Positions 46,901 to 54,873 of a DNA stretch of 64,000 nucleotides are shown here, in pieces. Source of the stretch: CAWFPR01 sp963817635 (GTDB taxonomy: Bacteria; Acidobacteriota; Vicinamibacteria; Vicinamibacterales; 2-12-FULL-66-21); the NCBI GenBank assembly GCA_963817635.1, contig CAWFPR010000024.1, positions 248,001-312,000 of the forward strand, written 5' to 3'. The notes under the pieces were generated by a model that worked only from the letters and a program-made list of their open reading frames with translations, was not told the DNA's origin and ran no database searches. The position numbers and the translations under genes are program-made. Within the stretch, counting starts at the first letter, position 1, and every line of letters starts with the position of its first letter.

Positions 46901-48538
46901 TCAGACTCTGGCGTTCGTGGGCGCTCGCAGTGGCGCCTGGTTGATCGCCGCCGGCAGGTCGATCGTGAACACCGCGCCGCCGCTGGACGAATTCGACGCG
47001 ACGATCTGGCCGCCGTGTTCCTGGATGATTCCGTACGTGATCGCCAGTCCGAGCCCGGTCCCCTGTCCCACGTCCTTGGTGGTGAAGAACGGATCGAAGA
47101 TGCGCGGCAGCACCTCGTCCGCGATGCCCGTGCCGGTGTCGCGAATGGTCGTGCGCACGATGGTGCCGCCCGCGGCGGTGTCGAGCGTGATGTCGATGCG
47201 GCGCGGACCCTCGCGCTTCCCGACCGCGTGCTCGGCGTTGATGAGGACGTTGAGGAACGCCTGCTGGAGCAGCAGCGCATCGCCCCAGATCGCCGGCGCG
47301 CCCGGCCGGAAGTGGCGCACCACTTCGACCTGGCCGCGGCGCAGCGCCGCGTTCCGGCTCGCGAGCGCGCGCGCGATGACCCGATCGAGCCGGAGACGAT
47401 GCCGGGCCATCTTTCTCGAGCCCGTGAAGACGAGCAGGTTCCGGACGATCTTCGCGGCGCGCTCGCCTTCGCGATAGATGCGGCGCAGCTCCGTGCGCAG
47501 CGGGCCGGAGCGCACGGTGGTCTCGAGCAGCAGTTCGAGGTGCCCGAGCACCCCCTGGAGGGGGTTGTTCATCTCGTGGGCGATGCCGGCGACGAACTGC
47601 CCGAGCGACGCCAGGCGTTCGGATTGCGCCAGGCGTCCGCGCAGCGCCTCCCGGTCTGCCTCGAGCCTCGCCTGCGCGCTGATGTCGCGCGCGACCAGGA
47701 CGAGACCAACCGGTTCGCCGTTCTCGTCAATCAACCGCGTGACCGTCGACGTGAAGACTCCGCCGAGCAGGGGGTCCGCGATCTGCCTGGTGCGTGCCTC
47801 CTCACCCGATTCGTGCGCCTGGACCCAGTCGGCCATCTCGGGTCCCACCAGCCCCTGGAGCGGACGCTCCAGCAGTTCCGCGCGCGTCGCGTGCGTGCGC
47901 GCCTCGAAGGCGCCGTTCATCTGCACGACGCGCAGGTCGTTGTCGGTGACGACCACCAGGTCGATGATCGAGTTGAAGGTGTTCTCGAGCATCCGCCGCT
48001 GGCGCAGGACCTCCTCCAGCAGCTGGATGTTCTCGATGCCGACCGACAGCTGCCGGCTCAATTCCTGGACGAGGACCGAGAGTTGTCCCGTATCGAGGCT
48101 CGCCGGGTCCCCTTCGACGACGAAGGTGCCCAGGGCACGCCGCCACCCGCGCAGGGGCGCAATCAGCACCTGCGCGCCCCCGTCGGCCAGGACGAGCGGG
48201 GCCGTGAGCCGGAGGCCGCGGGCGGGAGCGGCTGTGGGATCCTCGGTGGACACCCGCTCGACCGCCGCCCCGGCGGGCCGATCCGACATGCTGGTGAGCA
48301 CCAGTTCGTGCGTCCGGCGCTGGTGCAGCCACACCGACACGCGGGTGGTGCCGAAGAGCGCATTGGCATCGCGCAACACGGTGTCGAGCGCCGTGCCGAT
48401 TGCCAGCGTGGCTGAGACCCCGGCCGAAAACGCCAGGCACAGCTCCTGGACACGCTGACGCGCGTCGCGCTCCCGCGTCAGGCGCGTCAGTTCGGCGGCG
48501 AGCGTGTCCTGGGTTGACGGCGACGTGAAGGCATCCAT
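46901..48538 (-). CDS. GAF-PAS sensor histidine kinase
   Basis: 545 residues, soluble. A GAF domain (about 35-170), a PAS domain (about 185-290), then the dimerisation domain with His321 (AGIAHEMNNPLQG) and the ATPase domain with N box LNVLINAEHAVG, RDTGTGI, and GQGTGLGLAITYGI. It lies 19 bases upstream of the HTH-receiver gene and should be its kinase. The signal is unknown; GAF and PAS suggest a cytoplasmic ligand, gas or redox cue. Confidence 0.9.
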   Translation of the reverse strand: MDAFTSPSTQDTLAAELTRLTRERDARQRVQELCLAFSAGVSATLAIGTALDTVLRDANALFGTTRVSVWLHQRRTHELVLTSMSDRPAGAAVERVSTEDPTAAPARGLRLTAPLVLADGGAQVLIAPLRGWRRALGTFVVEGDPASLDTGQLSVLVQELSRQLSVGIENIQLLEEVLRQRRMLENTFNSIIDLVVVTDNDLRVVQMNGAFEARTHATRAELLERPLQGLVGPEMADWVQAHESGEEARTRQIADPLLGGVFTSTVTRLIDENGEPVGLVLVARDISAQARLEADREALRGRLAQSERLASLGQFVAGIAHEMNNPLQGVLGHLELLLETTVRSGPLRTELRRIYREGERAAKIVRNLLVFTGSRKMARHRLRLDRVIARALASRNAALRRGQVEVVRHFRPGAPAIWGDALLLQQAFLNVLINAEHAVGKREGPRRIDITLDTAAGGTIVRTTIRDTGTGIADEVLPRIFDPFFTTKDVGQGTGLGLAITYGIIQEHGGQIVASNSSSGGAVFTIDLPAAINQAPLRAPTNARV

Positions 48539-48556
48539 GCGGTTCGGCCGACCTGC

Positions 48557-48585
48557 ATTCTAAATTGTTGACTCCCAAAGGTAAA
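48557..48585 (-). promoter_or_regulatory. Candidate promoter of the kinase and HTH-receiver genes
   Basis: On the minus strand: TTTACC (48580-48585), 17 bases, TAGAAT (48557-48562), 18 bases before the kinase ATG. The -10 matches consensus in 5 of 6. Confidence 0.45.
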
Positions 48586-48639
48586 ATGGCTGCCGACTGC
48601 CGTGTCACCCGCGGCGTCTAAATCCACGAAACGGCGTTG

Positions 48640-49215
48640 ATGGCCACGACCGACGAAGAGCTGGTCGCCCGCTCACGAGGAGGCGACCTCGACAGCTTCA
48701 ACCAGCTCGTCCTGCGCTGGGAGCGGCCGATCTACGCCCTGGCGTACCGCGTCATCGGGCGCGAGGAAGACGCGCGCGACGTGGCCCAGGAGACGTTCCT
48801 GCGCGCCTTCCGCGCGCTCGGCGGCTTCAAGGGGCAGGCGAAGTTCTCCTCCTGGCTCTACCGCATCACCCTGAACCTCTGTCGGGACTGGATGCGGCGG
48901 GAGCGGCGCACGCCGGTGTCGCAGGCGCCGGAGGGCATCGACATCATCGAGCTGGCCGGAGAAGGAGAGCCGGCCGAGTCCATCGAGGACGTCGTTTCAC
49001 GCAAACAGCTCGGCCGGGCCGTCGAGAAGGCGATGACGCTGCTCCCGGAGGACCAGCGGACGGCCATCATCATGAAGGAATACCACGGGCTCACGTTTCA
49101 GGAAATCGCCGACCTGCTCGACTGCCCGTTGAGCACGGTGAAGACGCGGTTGTACCAGGGACTGAGCGTGCTCCGGAAGCAGCTTCGGGATGACGGTGTG
49201 CAGGGAAGGTTCTGA
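48640..49215 (+). CDS. ECF-type RNA polymerase sigma factor
   Basis: 191 residues. Region 2: REEDARDVAQETFLRAFRAL, FSSWLYRITLNLCRDWMRR. Region 4: LLPEDQRTAIIMKEYHGLTFQEIADLLDCPLSTVKTRLYQGL (positions about 135-176). RpoE-like. ATG 48640 is preferred to TTG 48637. Its stop overlaps the start of the anti-sigma gene by one base (TGATG). It is divergent from the GAF-PAS kinase. Confidence 0.92.
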   Translation: MATTDEELVARSRGGDLDSFNQLVLRWERPIYALAYRVIGREEDARDVAQETFLRAFRALGGFKGQAKFSSWLYRITLNLCRDWMRRERRTPVSQAPEGIDIIELAGEGEPAESIEDVVSRKQLGRAVEKAMTLLPEDQRTAIIMKEYHGLTFQEIADLLDCPLSTVKTRLYQGLSVLRKQLRDDGVQGRF

Positions 49216-49991
49216 TGGACGCGAAGATGACGTGTGACAAAGAACGGCTGGTTGGCTTTCTCTACGACGAGATCGACGTGGTCTCCCGGCGGGCGATGGA
49301 GGCGCACCTGGCTTCGTGCCCCGCCTGCCGCGACGAGATAGCCGCGCTCAGGACGACCCGGCGGCAGCTGGCCGAGTGGGCGCCCCCGGAATACCAGCTC
49401 GGATTCCAGATTGTGAGCGGCGCGGCACGGCCGGCTCGCTCGCGTTTCGGCTTCTCGCCGGCCTGGGGACTGGCCGCGGCCGCCGTCCTCGTGCTGGCCG
49501 CCGCCGCGGCCGTCGCCAACCTCGACGTCAGCTACAACGCCAGCGGCCTGACCATTCGCACCGGCTGGAACAGGGCGCCCGTCGCGCCGGCGTCCGCCGC
49601 GCCGAGCGCGGAGGTCACCAACGCGTCCATGGTGGTTCCGGCCGAAATCGCCTCCAGGATCGAGGTCCTCGATCGACGGTTGCGTGAGCTCGAATCAGTC
49701 CGGCCCGCGGCGGCGAGCGCCGCCGTGCAGAATGCGTCCGGACCGCGCGTCACCGACACCGACGTCCTGCGGCGGGTGGGCACTCTCGTGAACGAGAGCG
49801 AGACCCGGCAGAATCGCGAACTCGCGCTGCGCATCCGGCAGCTCCATTCGGAGCTGGAGGCCCAGCGGCGCGTGGATCTTGCCACGATTCAGCAGGGGCT
49901 GCAGGGCGCGACCGGGGCGGAAGTCGCGATGCACCGCGAACTCTACAACTACGTGAACGGCTTGTATCGTGTGTCGCTGCAATCGAAGTAA
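49215..49991 (+). CDS. Membrane anti-sigma factor with zinc-finger domain
   Basis: 258 residues. The N-terminal ZAS domain has His31, Cys35 and Cys38 (HLASCPAC), with Cys7 as a possible fourth ligand. One membrane segment (about 84-104) divides it from a periplasmic part with a coiled coil (VLDRRLRELE, RQLHSELEAQRR). It should bind and hold the upstream ECF sigma factor until an envelope signal releases it. The translational overlap supports the pairing. Confidence 0.88.
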   Translation: MDAKMTCDKERLVGFLYDEIDVVSRRAMEAHLASCPACRDEIAALRTTRRQLAEWAPPEYQLGFQIVSGAARPARSRFGFSPAWGLAAAAVLVLAAAAAVANLDVSYNASGLTIRTGWNRAPVAPASAAPSAEVTNASMVVPAEIASRIEVLDRRLRELESVRPAAASAAVQNASGPRVTDTDVLRRVGTLVNESETRQNRELALRIRQLHSELEAQRRVDLATIQQGLQGATGAEVAMHRELYNYVNGLYRVSLQSK

Positions 49992-50006
49992 CGCGGAGGA
50001 ACGATC

Positions 50007-50815
50007 GTGACATCAGTTGCCATTCTCGCGCTCGGCCTGACCCTGTCGCAGCAGTCGGTTCCGCCGGCCGTGCCGCAGTCCGCGCCCCGGTCGCCGCGCC
50101 CGACTCCGCCCCGGGGACGCAGTCGGCGGATTCGCAGGTGTCAGCCCGCCACCGGCGCGACGAGATCGGCGTGATGGAAGGCGTACTCGCCGCGGCGGTG
50201 CGGCTCGGCGCCAACCAGATCGCGCGCGAAATGCAGTCGGCCGGCCCCGGCCCGTCCGTCCTGATCGGCCAGCCGCGCGCGCGCGGGTTCATCCTCGAGG
50301 GCTACGGCATCTTCTTCAACGTCGAGATCCCCACGCTTCAGACGAGCGTCGTCTGGTCGATGCAGCAGCTCCAGCGGGACCAGCAGGTGACCGGCCAGTC
50401 GCTCGACGCGCTCCGGTCGCTCGTCGAAACGCTGCCCGACGCCGAGGCAAAACGTCAGTACCAGGCGGCGATCAAGCGGCTCGAGCAACAGGTCGGCCCC
50501 CTGCCTCAGCCGCCGCCCGGGGCTCAGGCTGCTGACCTTGGGGCCGAACCGGACGATCCCGATGCGCGCTACACGAAGGCGGTGATTGGCGCCTGCCTCG
50601 ACGCGATGCTCGAGCACAGCAAGCCGATGAACCTCGCCCCCGCAGAGTGGCTGACGGTGGCGCTCACCGGCAGCGAAGCCACGTTCGCCTCGAACCAGCT
50701 GTACGAGGCGACCACCTTCGTGCTGCGCGTGAAGGGGAGCGATCTGGCCGACTACCTCGCCGGGCGCATCACGCGCGACCAGATTCGCGCGAAGGTCGAA
50801 GTCCGGGAGTTCTGA
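50007..50815 (+). CDS. Putative exported protein, unknown function (frameshifted)
   Basis: About 268 residues after repair. GTG at 50007 follows a GCGGAGG ribosome site and begins a signal-peptide-like stretch (MTSVAILALGLTLSQQSVPPA). Near 50090 the frame changes and continues VAAPDSAPGTQSADSQVSARHRR, then GVMEGVLAAAVRLGANQIAREMQ and a mixed alpha/beta body (GYGIFFNVEIP, YTKAVIGACLDAMLEHSKPMNL). No family recognised. It follows the anti-sigma gene by 15 bases and is probably in the same operon, so it may be part of its regulon. Confidence 0.6.
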
Positions 50816-50829
50816 TCTACAATTCGGCC

Positions 50830-51309
50830 ATGCATGCGCTCAGGATCCCGCTCGTGTGCCTGGCACTCGTCGTGGCCGGCTGCACGCAGCCCGTCGACCT
50901 GAAACAGGCACTTCAGGTCACCGACGTCTCGACCGGCTGGCAGGATGCCGGCATCGTGGACGGCCGCAACAAGGTCGTCCCGAGCGTCACCTTCAAATTG
51001 AAGAAGACCTCCGGCGCCGACGTCCCCTGGGTCGCGCTGAACGGCGTCTTCAGCGCCGCCGACGGTCAACCGAGCGATCTCGACGAGGACATCTACGTGC
51101 AGCGCGTGGACTTCGCCGGCGACGAGACGCCGCCCATCCCTATCGTGGGCACGACCGGCTACACCGGCGATCCCCCGCAGTCGCGCGCCGACCTCCTCAA
51201 GCACACGATGTTCCGCGACATGAAGGTAAAGATCTTCGTCAAACAGAGCTCCGCGCAGTGGGTGGAGCTTGCCGAGACGCCGATCGCGCGTCAATTGCTG
51301 ATCCGGTAG
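50830..51309 (+). CDS. Small lipoprotein of unknown function
   Basis: 159 residues. Lipobox VVAGC with Cys18. The mature part is beta-rich (VVPSVTFKLKKTSGADVPWVALNGVF) and ends with ELAETPIARQLLIR. It lies 14 bases after the previous gene and is probably cotranscribed with the ECF sigma operon. No family is recognised. Confidence 0.75.
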   Translation: MHALRIPLVCLALVVAGCTQPVDLKQALQVTDVSTGWQDAGIVDGRNKVVPSVTFKLKKTSGADVPWVALNGVFSAADGQPSDLDEDIYVQRVDFAGDETPPIPIVGTTGYTGDPPQSRADLLKHTMFRDMKVKIFVKQSSAQWVELAETPIARQLLIR

Positions 51310-51324
51310 GCGACGGCCACCCTG

Positions 51325-52716
51325 GTGCCGCGCGACGCCCCGACAGCAGATCCGCCCCAGGCGCCCGCCACGCTCGAACGGCGGCTCGGACCGTTCGACG
51401 CCGCCGCCATCGTCATTTCCAACGTCATCGGTGGCGGGATCTTCTTCGTGCCGGTGATCATCGCGCAGATGGTGCCGCAGGGCGCCGCGATGCTTGGCGT
51501 GTGGCTGATCGGCGGCGCGCTCGCCTTCGCCGGAGCCATGGCGTACGCCGAACTCGCGGCCCTGCGTCCGAGAGCCGGCGGCGAGTACGTGTACCTGCGC
51601 GAGGCATTCGGGCCGCTGGCGGCCTTCCTCACGGGCTGGACGTCGTTCGTGGCCGGTTTCTCCGGGGCGATTGCGGCGAGCGCCGTCGCACTGGCCGACT
51701 ATGTCGGCCGTTTCATCCCCAGCGCCGCCGACGCGACGCCTCTCTTCGTCGTGCCGCTTCCGCTCGTGCCCTTGATCCTGTCGCCCCGCGCAGTCGTGGC
51801 GCTCGTCGCCATCGGCGCGCTGTCGCTCCTGCACATGCGCGGACTCGGGCCCGGGAGCTTCGTGCAGAACGCGCTCGCGGGGATCAAGGTCACGGCGCTC
51901 GTCGCGTTCGTGTCGCTCGGGTTTGCGTTCGGCCACGGCGCCCTGTCGAACGCCACCGGCGGAACGGTCCCCGTGTCGGGCATGCTGCTCGCGCTCGTGC
52001 CCGTGATGTTCAGCTACTCGGGCTGGAATGCCGCCGCGTATGTCGCGGAGGAAGTGCGCGACCCGGGCCGCAACGTGCCGCTGGCGCTCGGGCTGGGGAC
52101 GGTCGCCGTCGTGATCATCTACCTGTCGCTGAACGCGCTGTACCTGTATGCGATGCCCGTGTCGGACCTGGCGTCGCTGCCGGACGGCCGCCTCGTGGAC
52201 AGCGTCGCTGAACGCCTTTTTGGATTCACGGCGGGGAATCTGCTGGCGCTCTTCACGATCGTCAGTATTTCGGCGAGCATCAGCGCGATGGTGCTCGCCG
52301 GTCCGCGCGTCTACTACGCCATGGCGCGCGACGGCATGTTCCTTCCGCGCGCGGCGACCGTCCACGCGCAGTTCCGCACGCCAGCCTCCGCGATCGTGGC
52401 GCAGGCGGTCTGGAGCGCCGTGCTGGTGCTCTCCGGCTCACTGTCACAGCTCGTGAGCTACACGGGCTTCGCGGTAGTGCTCTTTGCCGGCGTGGCCGTC
52501 GTCGCGCTGTTCGTCCTGCGCAGGAGAGAGCCGGACGCCCCGCGGCCGTTCAGGGCCTGGGGCTACCCGTGGGCTCCGGCCATCTTCATTGCCGCGAGTG
52601 GCGCGATAGTCGTCAATCAGATCATCCGCGACGGGACGATGGCGCTGGTCGGTCTGGCGGTGATCGGCGCAGGCGTGCCGGTGTACTACCTGTTCGCCAA
52701 GCACCGCGCGAGATAG
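51325..52716 (+). CDS. APC-family amino-acid/polyamine permease
   Basis: 463 residues with about 12 membrane segments. First helix: AIVISNVIGGGIFFVPVI, with the APC glycine motif; then MAYAELAALRPRAGGEYVYL, FSYSGWNAAAYVAEEVRDPGRNVP and RVYYAMARDGMF. It is an inner-membrane transporter; its LAT-like motifs differ from the CAT-like permease at 3833. The substrate is undetermined. GTG at 51325 is the start; it follows the lipoprotein by 15 bases. Confidence 0.9.
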   Translation: MPRDAPTADPPQAPATLERRLGPFDAAAIVISNVIGGGIFFVPVIIAQMVPQGAAMLGVWLIGGALAFAGAMAYAELAALRPRAGGEYVYLREAFGPLAAFLTGWTSFVAGFSGAIAASAVALADYVGRFIPSAADATPLFVVPLPLVPLILSPRAVVALVAIGALSLLHMRGLGPGSFVQNALAGIKVTALVAFVSLGFAFGHGALSNATGGTVPVSGMLLALVPVMFSYSGWNAAAYVAEEVRDPGRNVPLALGLGTVAVVIIYLSLNALYLYAMPVSDLASLPDGRLVDSVAERLFGFTAGNLLALFTIVSISASISAMVLAGPRVYYAMARDGMFLPRAATVHAQFRTPASAIVAQAVWSAVLVLSGSLSQLVSYTGFAVVLFAGVAVVALFVLRRREPDAPRPFRAWGYPWAPAIFIAASGAIVVNQIIRDGTMALVGLAVIGAGVPVYYLFAKHRAR

Positions 52717-52732
52717 CCTCGACGACCGGCGC

Positions 52733-53119
52733 TCAGCCGCTTCGCCGCGACGACGGCCCCGGCTCGCGCATCAGCGCCCAGAGCGTGAGCAGTGCGATCG
52801 CGCCGTCGCTGGCCGCAAAGAGCAGGAAGGAGCGGGGCGAGCCCCGCGACAGGTAGTCGATGATGAACGCCGCGGCGCCGGCCCCCTTGAGGAGCGGTCC
52901 CATCACCCACAGGTAGCCGCGATACCGTTCGGGCTCGCGCCAGGGCAGCGCATACCCGATTCCCACGGCGATCAGGAACAGGCCATTCAGATCCGAGAAG
53001 ATGGGCGGTGAAGCGGGAGGCACGCCGAAGAGCGTGGCGAGCGCGCCCGGAGCGACAAGCAAAAAGGCCCCTACGACGGTGTCGTAGAGGCCCGAGACTG
53101 CCGCGACGAGCGACAGCAT
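52733..53119 (-). CDS. Small membrane protein of unknown function
   Basis: 128 residues with four predicted membrane helices (LYDTVVGAFLLVAPGALATLFG, NGLFLIAVGIGYALPW, LLKGAGAAAFIIDYL, SFLLFAASDGAIALLTLWALM; the last of these in positions about 96-116). The arrangement resembles small four-helix DoxX/DUF4345-like proteins. It starts 3 bases after the PEGA gene. A strong terminator on the same strand lies within its codons 10 to 20, so its expression is probably limited or controlled at that point. Confidence 0.7.
   Translation of the reverse strand: MLSLVAAVSGLYDTVVGAFLLVAPGALATLFGVPPASPPIFSDLNGLFLIAVGIGYALPWREPERYRGYLWVMGPLLKGAGAAAFIIDYLSRGSPRSFLLFAASDGAIALLTLWALMREPGPSSRRSG
53061..53092 (-). 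terminator. Rho-independent terminator inside the start of the small membrane-protein gene
   Basis: On the minus strand a 12-bp stem (53081-53092 with 53066-53077, one G-U pair) with loop ACC is followed by five T residues (53065-53061). It lies 31 bases past the PEGA gene stop, the normal place for that gene's terminator, yet inside the coding part of the next gene. Confidence 0.75.
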
Positions 53120-53122
53120 GTC

Positions 53123-54146
53123 CTATTTGATGCGGTTGAGTTCGCCCTTGTACGTGATCGTCTCACCCGGCGTGACCAGCACGTCGAACTGGACGGGTTC
53201 GTAACCTTCCGCGCGAACCTCGACGCGGTGCGAGCCCGCTTCGATGCTGAGGTGCTGGAACATGCCGTCGAAGTTGTCGATCAGGCCGACATAGTAGCCG
53301 TCGACGTAGACCTGGGCGTTGGCGGGCTTGACCTTGAGTCTGAGCGACCCGGCATCGCGATACTCGCCGACGCCGTACCCGCCGCCCGACGGATAGCCCT
53401 GGCCGTACCCGATGAACGCGTTCGGGTCGTAGTAGCCGCCGAACAGGAACGGGTCGTAACCGAAGTACCCGAACCCGTAGCCGTAGCCCGGCATCCAGTA
53501 CCTGCGAGTATCGATACCCGTAGCCGAAGTAGTACGGGTCGTAGTTGCCGTAGTAGTAGTACGGGTCGTAAATCGGGTAGTACCCGCGCCCGACGTACAA
53601 TCCACCGCGCCCGGGGATGGGACCCACGCGCTCGCCCGCCTGGCCGACCGTCGTGCGCCCGTCGCGCGGACGGCTGTAGGCAGGCACCGGCGTCCGGCTG
53701 CGTCCCTGGCCTGCTGCAGTGGTCGAGCTGGTGGTCGCGCCGCCGCCAGCCGAGCCGCGCGGGTTGCTGGCGCCGGCCGCTGCGCCGCGGGGAACCGCCC
53801 GCTCACCCGAGCTGCCGCGACGGCTGCTGGCTGCCGGGCGCTGGGGTGCCCGCTCGCGCGTCTGCGCATAGCCGCCCATGCTGGACGACCCTGACCCGGA
53901 CGAGCTGGAACCCGTGCTCGAACCCGACGACGCACTCGAGCCCGCACTTGATGAGGACGAGCCGCCGCCCGACGACGATCCGCTGGATCCCCCACCGCGA
54001 GGCGACGCCGATCCGGTCGTCTGCCCGTTGCTGGGTCGGGAACCGGCCTGCTGACCGCCCCGCGTGTCCTGCGCGGCCACGACGGGCGCAAGACTGACCG
54101 TGAAGGCCGCCGCCACGAGTCCGATCGTCCATTTGTGCCGAGTCAT
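53123..54146 (-). CDS. Secreted low-complexity protein with C-terminal PEGA domain (frameshifted)
   Basis: About 340 residues after repair. Signal peptide (MTRHKWTIGLVAAAFTVSLAPVVAA), then a serine/glycine-rich low-complexity stretch (about 50-95), an arginine/serine/alanine-rich stretch and a tyrosine-rich stretch (GYYPIYDPYYYYGNYDPYY). The frame changes near 53505. The C-terminus is a PEGA domain (SLRLKVKPANAQVYVDGYYVGLIDNFDG, then HRVEVRAEGYEPVQFDV). PEGA domains are found in bacterial surface proteins. ATG at 54146 follows AGGAG. The low-complexity middle looks disordered. Confidence 0.8.
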
Positions 54147-54342
54147 GACAAGCTCCTGGGGAAATCTGCCGACGAGGCCCACCGCCACGTCTATCCTTCG
54201 GTAGAGCAACGACCCTGCCACCGCCAAGCCCACGATTTCCCTGATTTTACTCCCTTTCGGCCGTGCCGGCTGTCCTTTTCCGGGTCCAGTCCGTCCTCCG
54301 GAACTGACGCGCCCGACTTTGATACACTGCGAAAAGCTCCCG

Positions 54343-54870
54343 ATGTTCCACGCCACCACCGTGCTCGCCGTACGCCACCGCGACGCCGCGGTCATGGCCA
54401 GTGATGGCCAGGTCACGTTCGGCGACACCGTCGTCAAGCAGTCGGCGCGGAAGATCCGGCGCCTGTACAACGACCGCATCCTGGCCGGCTTTGCCGGGTC
54501 GGCGGCGGACTCGTTCGCCCTGTTTTCGCGGTTCGAGGCCAAGCTCGAACAGTACCGGGGCAACCTCGATCGCTCGGCGGTCGAACTCGCGAAGGACTGG
54601 CGGACGGATCGCCTGCTGCGGCGTCTCGAAGCGATGCTGATCGTGATGGACGCCCGGCAGACCTACCTGCTGTCCGGCACCGGCGACCTCATCGAGCCAG
54701 ACGACGGGATCATCGCCATCGGATCGGGCGGCGCGTATGCGATGGCGGCCGCCAAGGCGCTCGCGGGCCATACGAGCCTCACGGCCAAGGAGATCGCCGC
54801 GCAGTCCATGGAGATAGCGGCGGCGATCTGCATCTACACGAACGCGACCATTACGATCGAGACTTTGTAG
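54343..54870 (+). CDS. hslV: HslVU peptidase subunit HslV
   Basis: 175 residues. A proteasome-like N-terminal nucleophile protease. FHATTVLAVRH places threonines at 5 and 6; trimming to the first Thr would expose the nucleophile, as in CodW/ClpQ-like members with a short propeptide. Other motifs: SDGQVTFGDTV, LYNDRILAGFAGSAADSFAL, ELAKDWRTDRLLRRLEAM, IAIGSGGAYA. The ATG at 54343 starts the family. hslU begins 3 bases after the stop. Confidence 0.95.
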   Translation: MFHATTVLAVRHRDAAVMASDGQVTFGDTVVKQSARKIRRLYNDRILAGFAGSAADSFALFSRFEAKLEQYRGNLDRSAVELAKDWRTDRLLRRLEAMLIVMDARQTYLLSGTGDLIEPDDGIIAIGSGGAYAMAAAKALAGHTSLTAKEIAAQSMEIAAAICIYTNATITIETL

Positions 54871-54873
54871 CGG

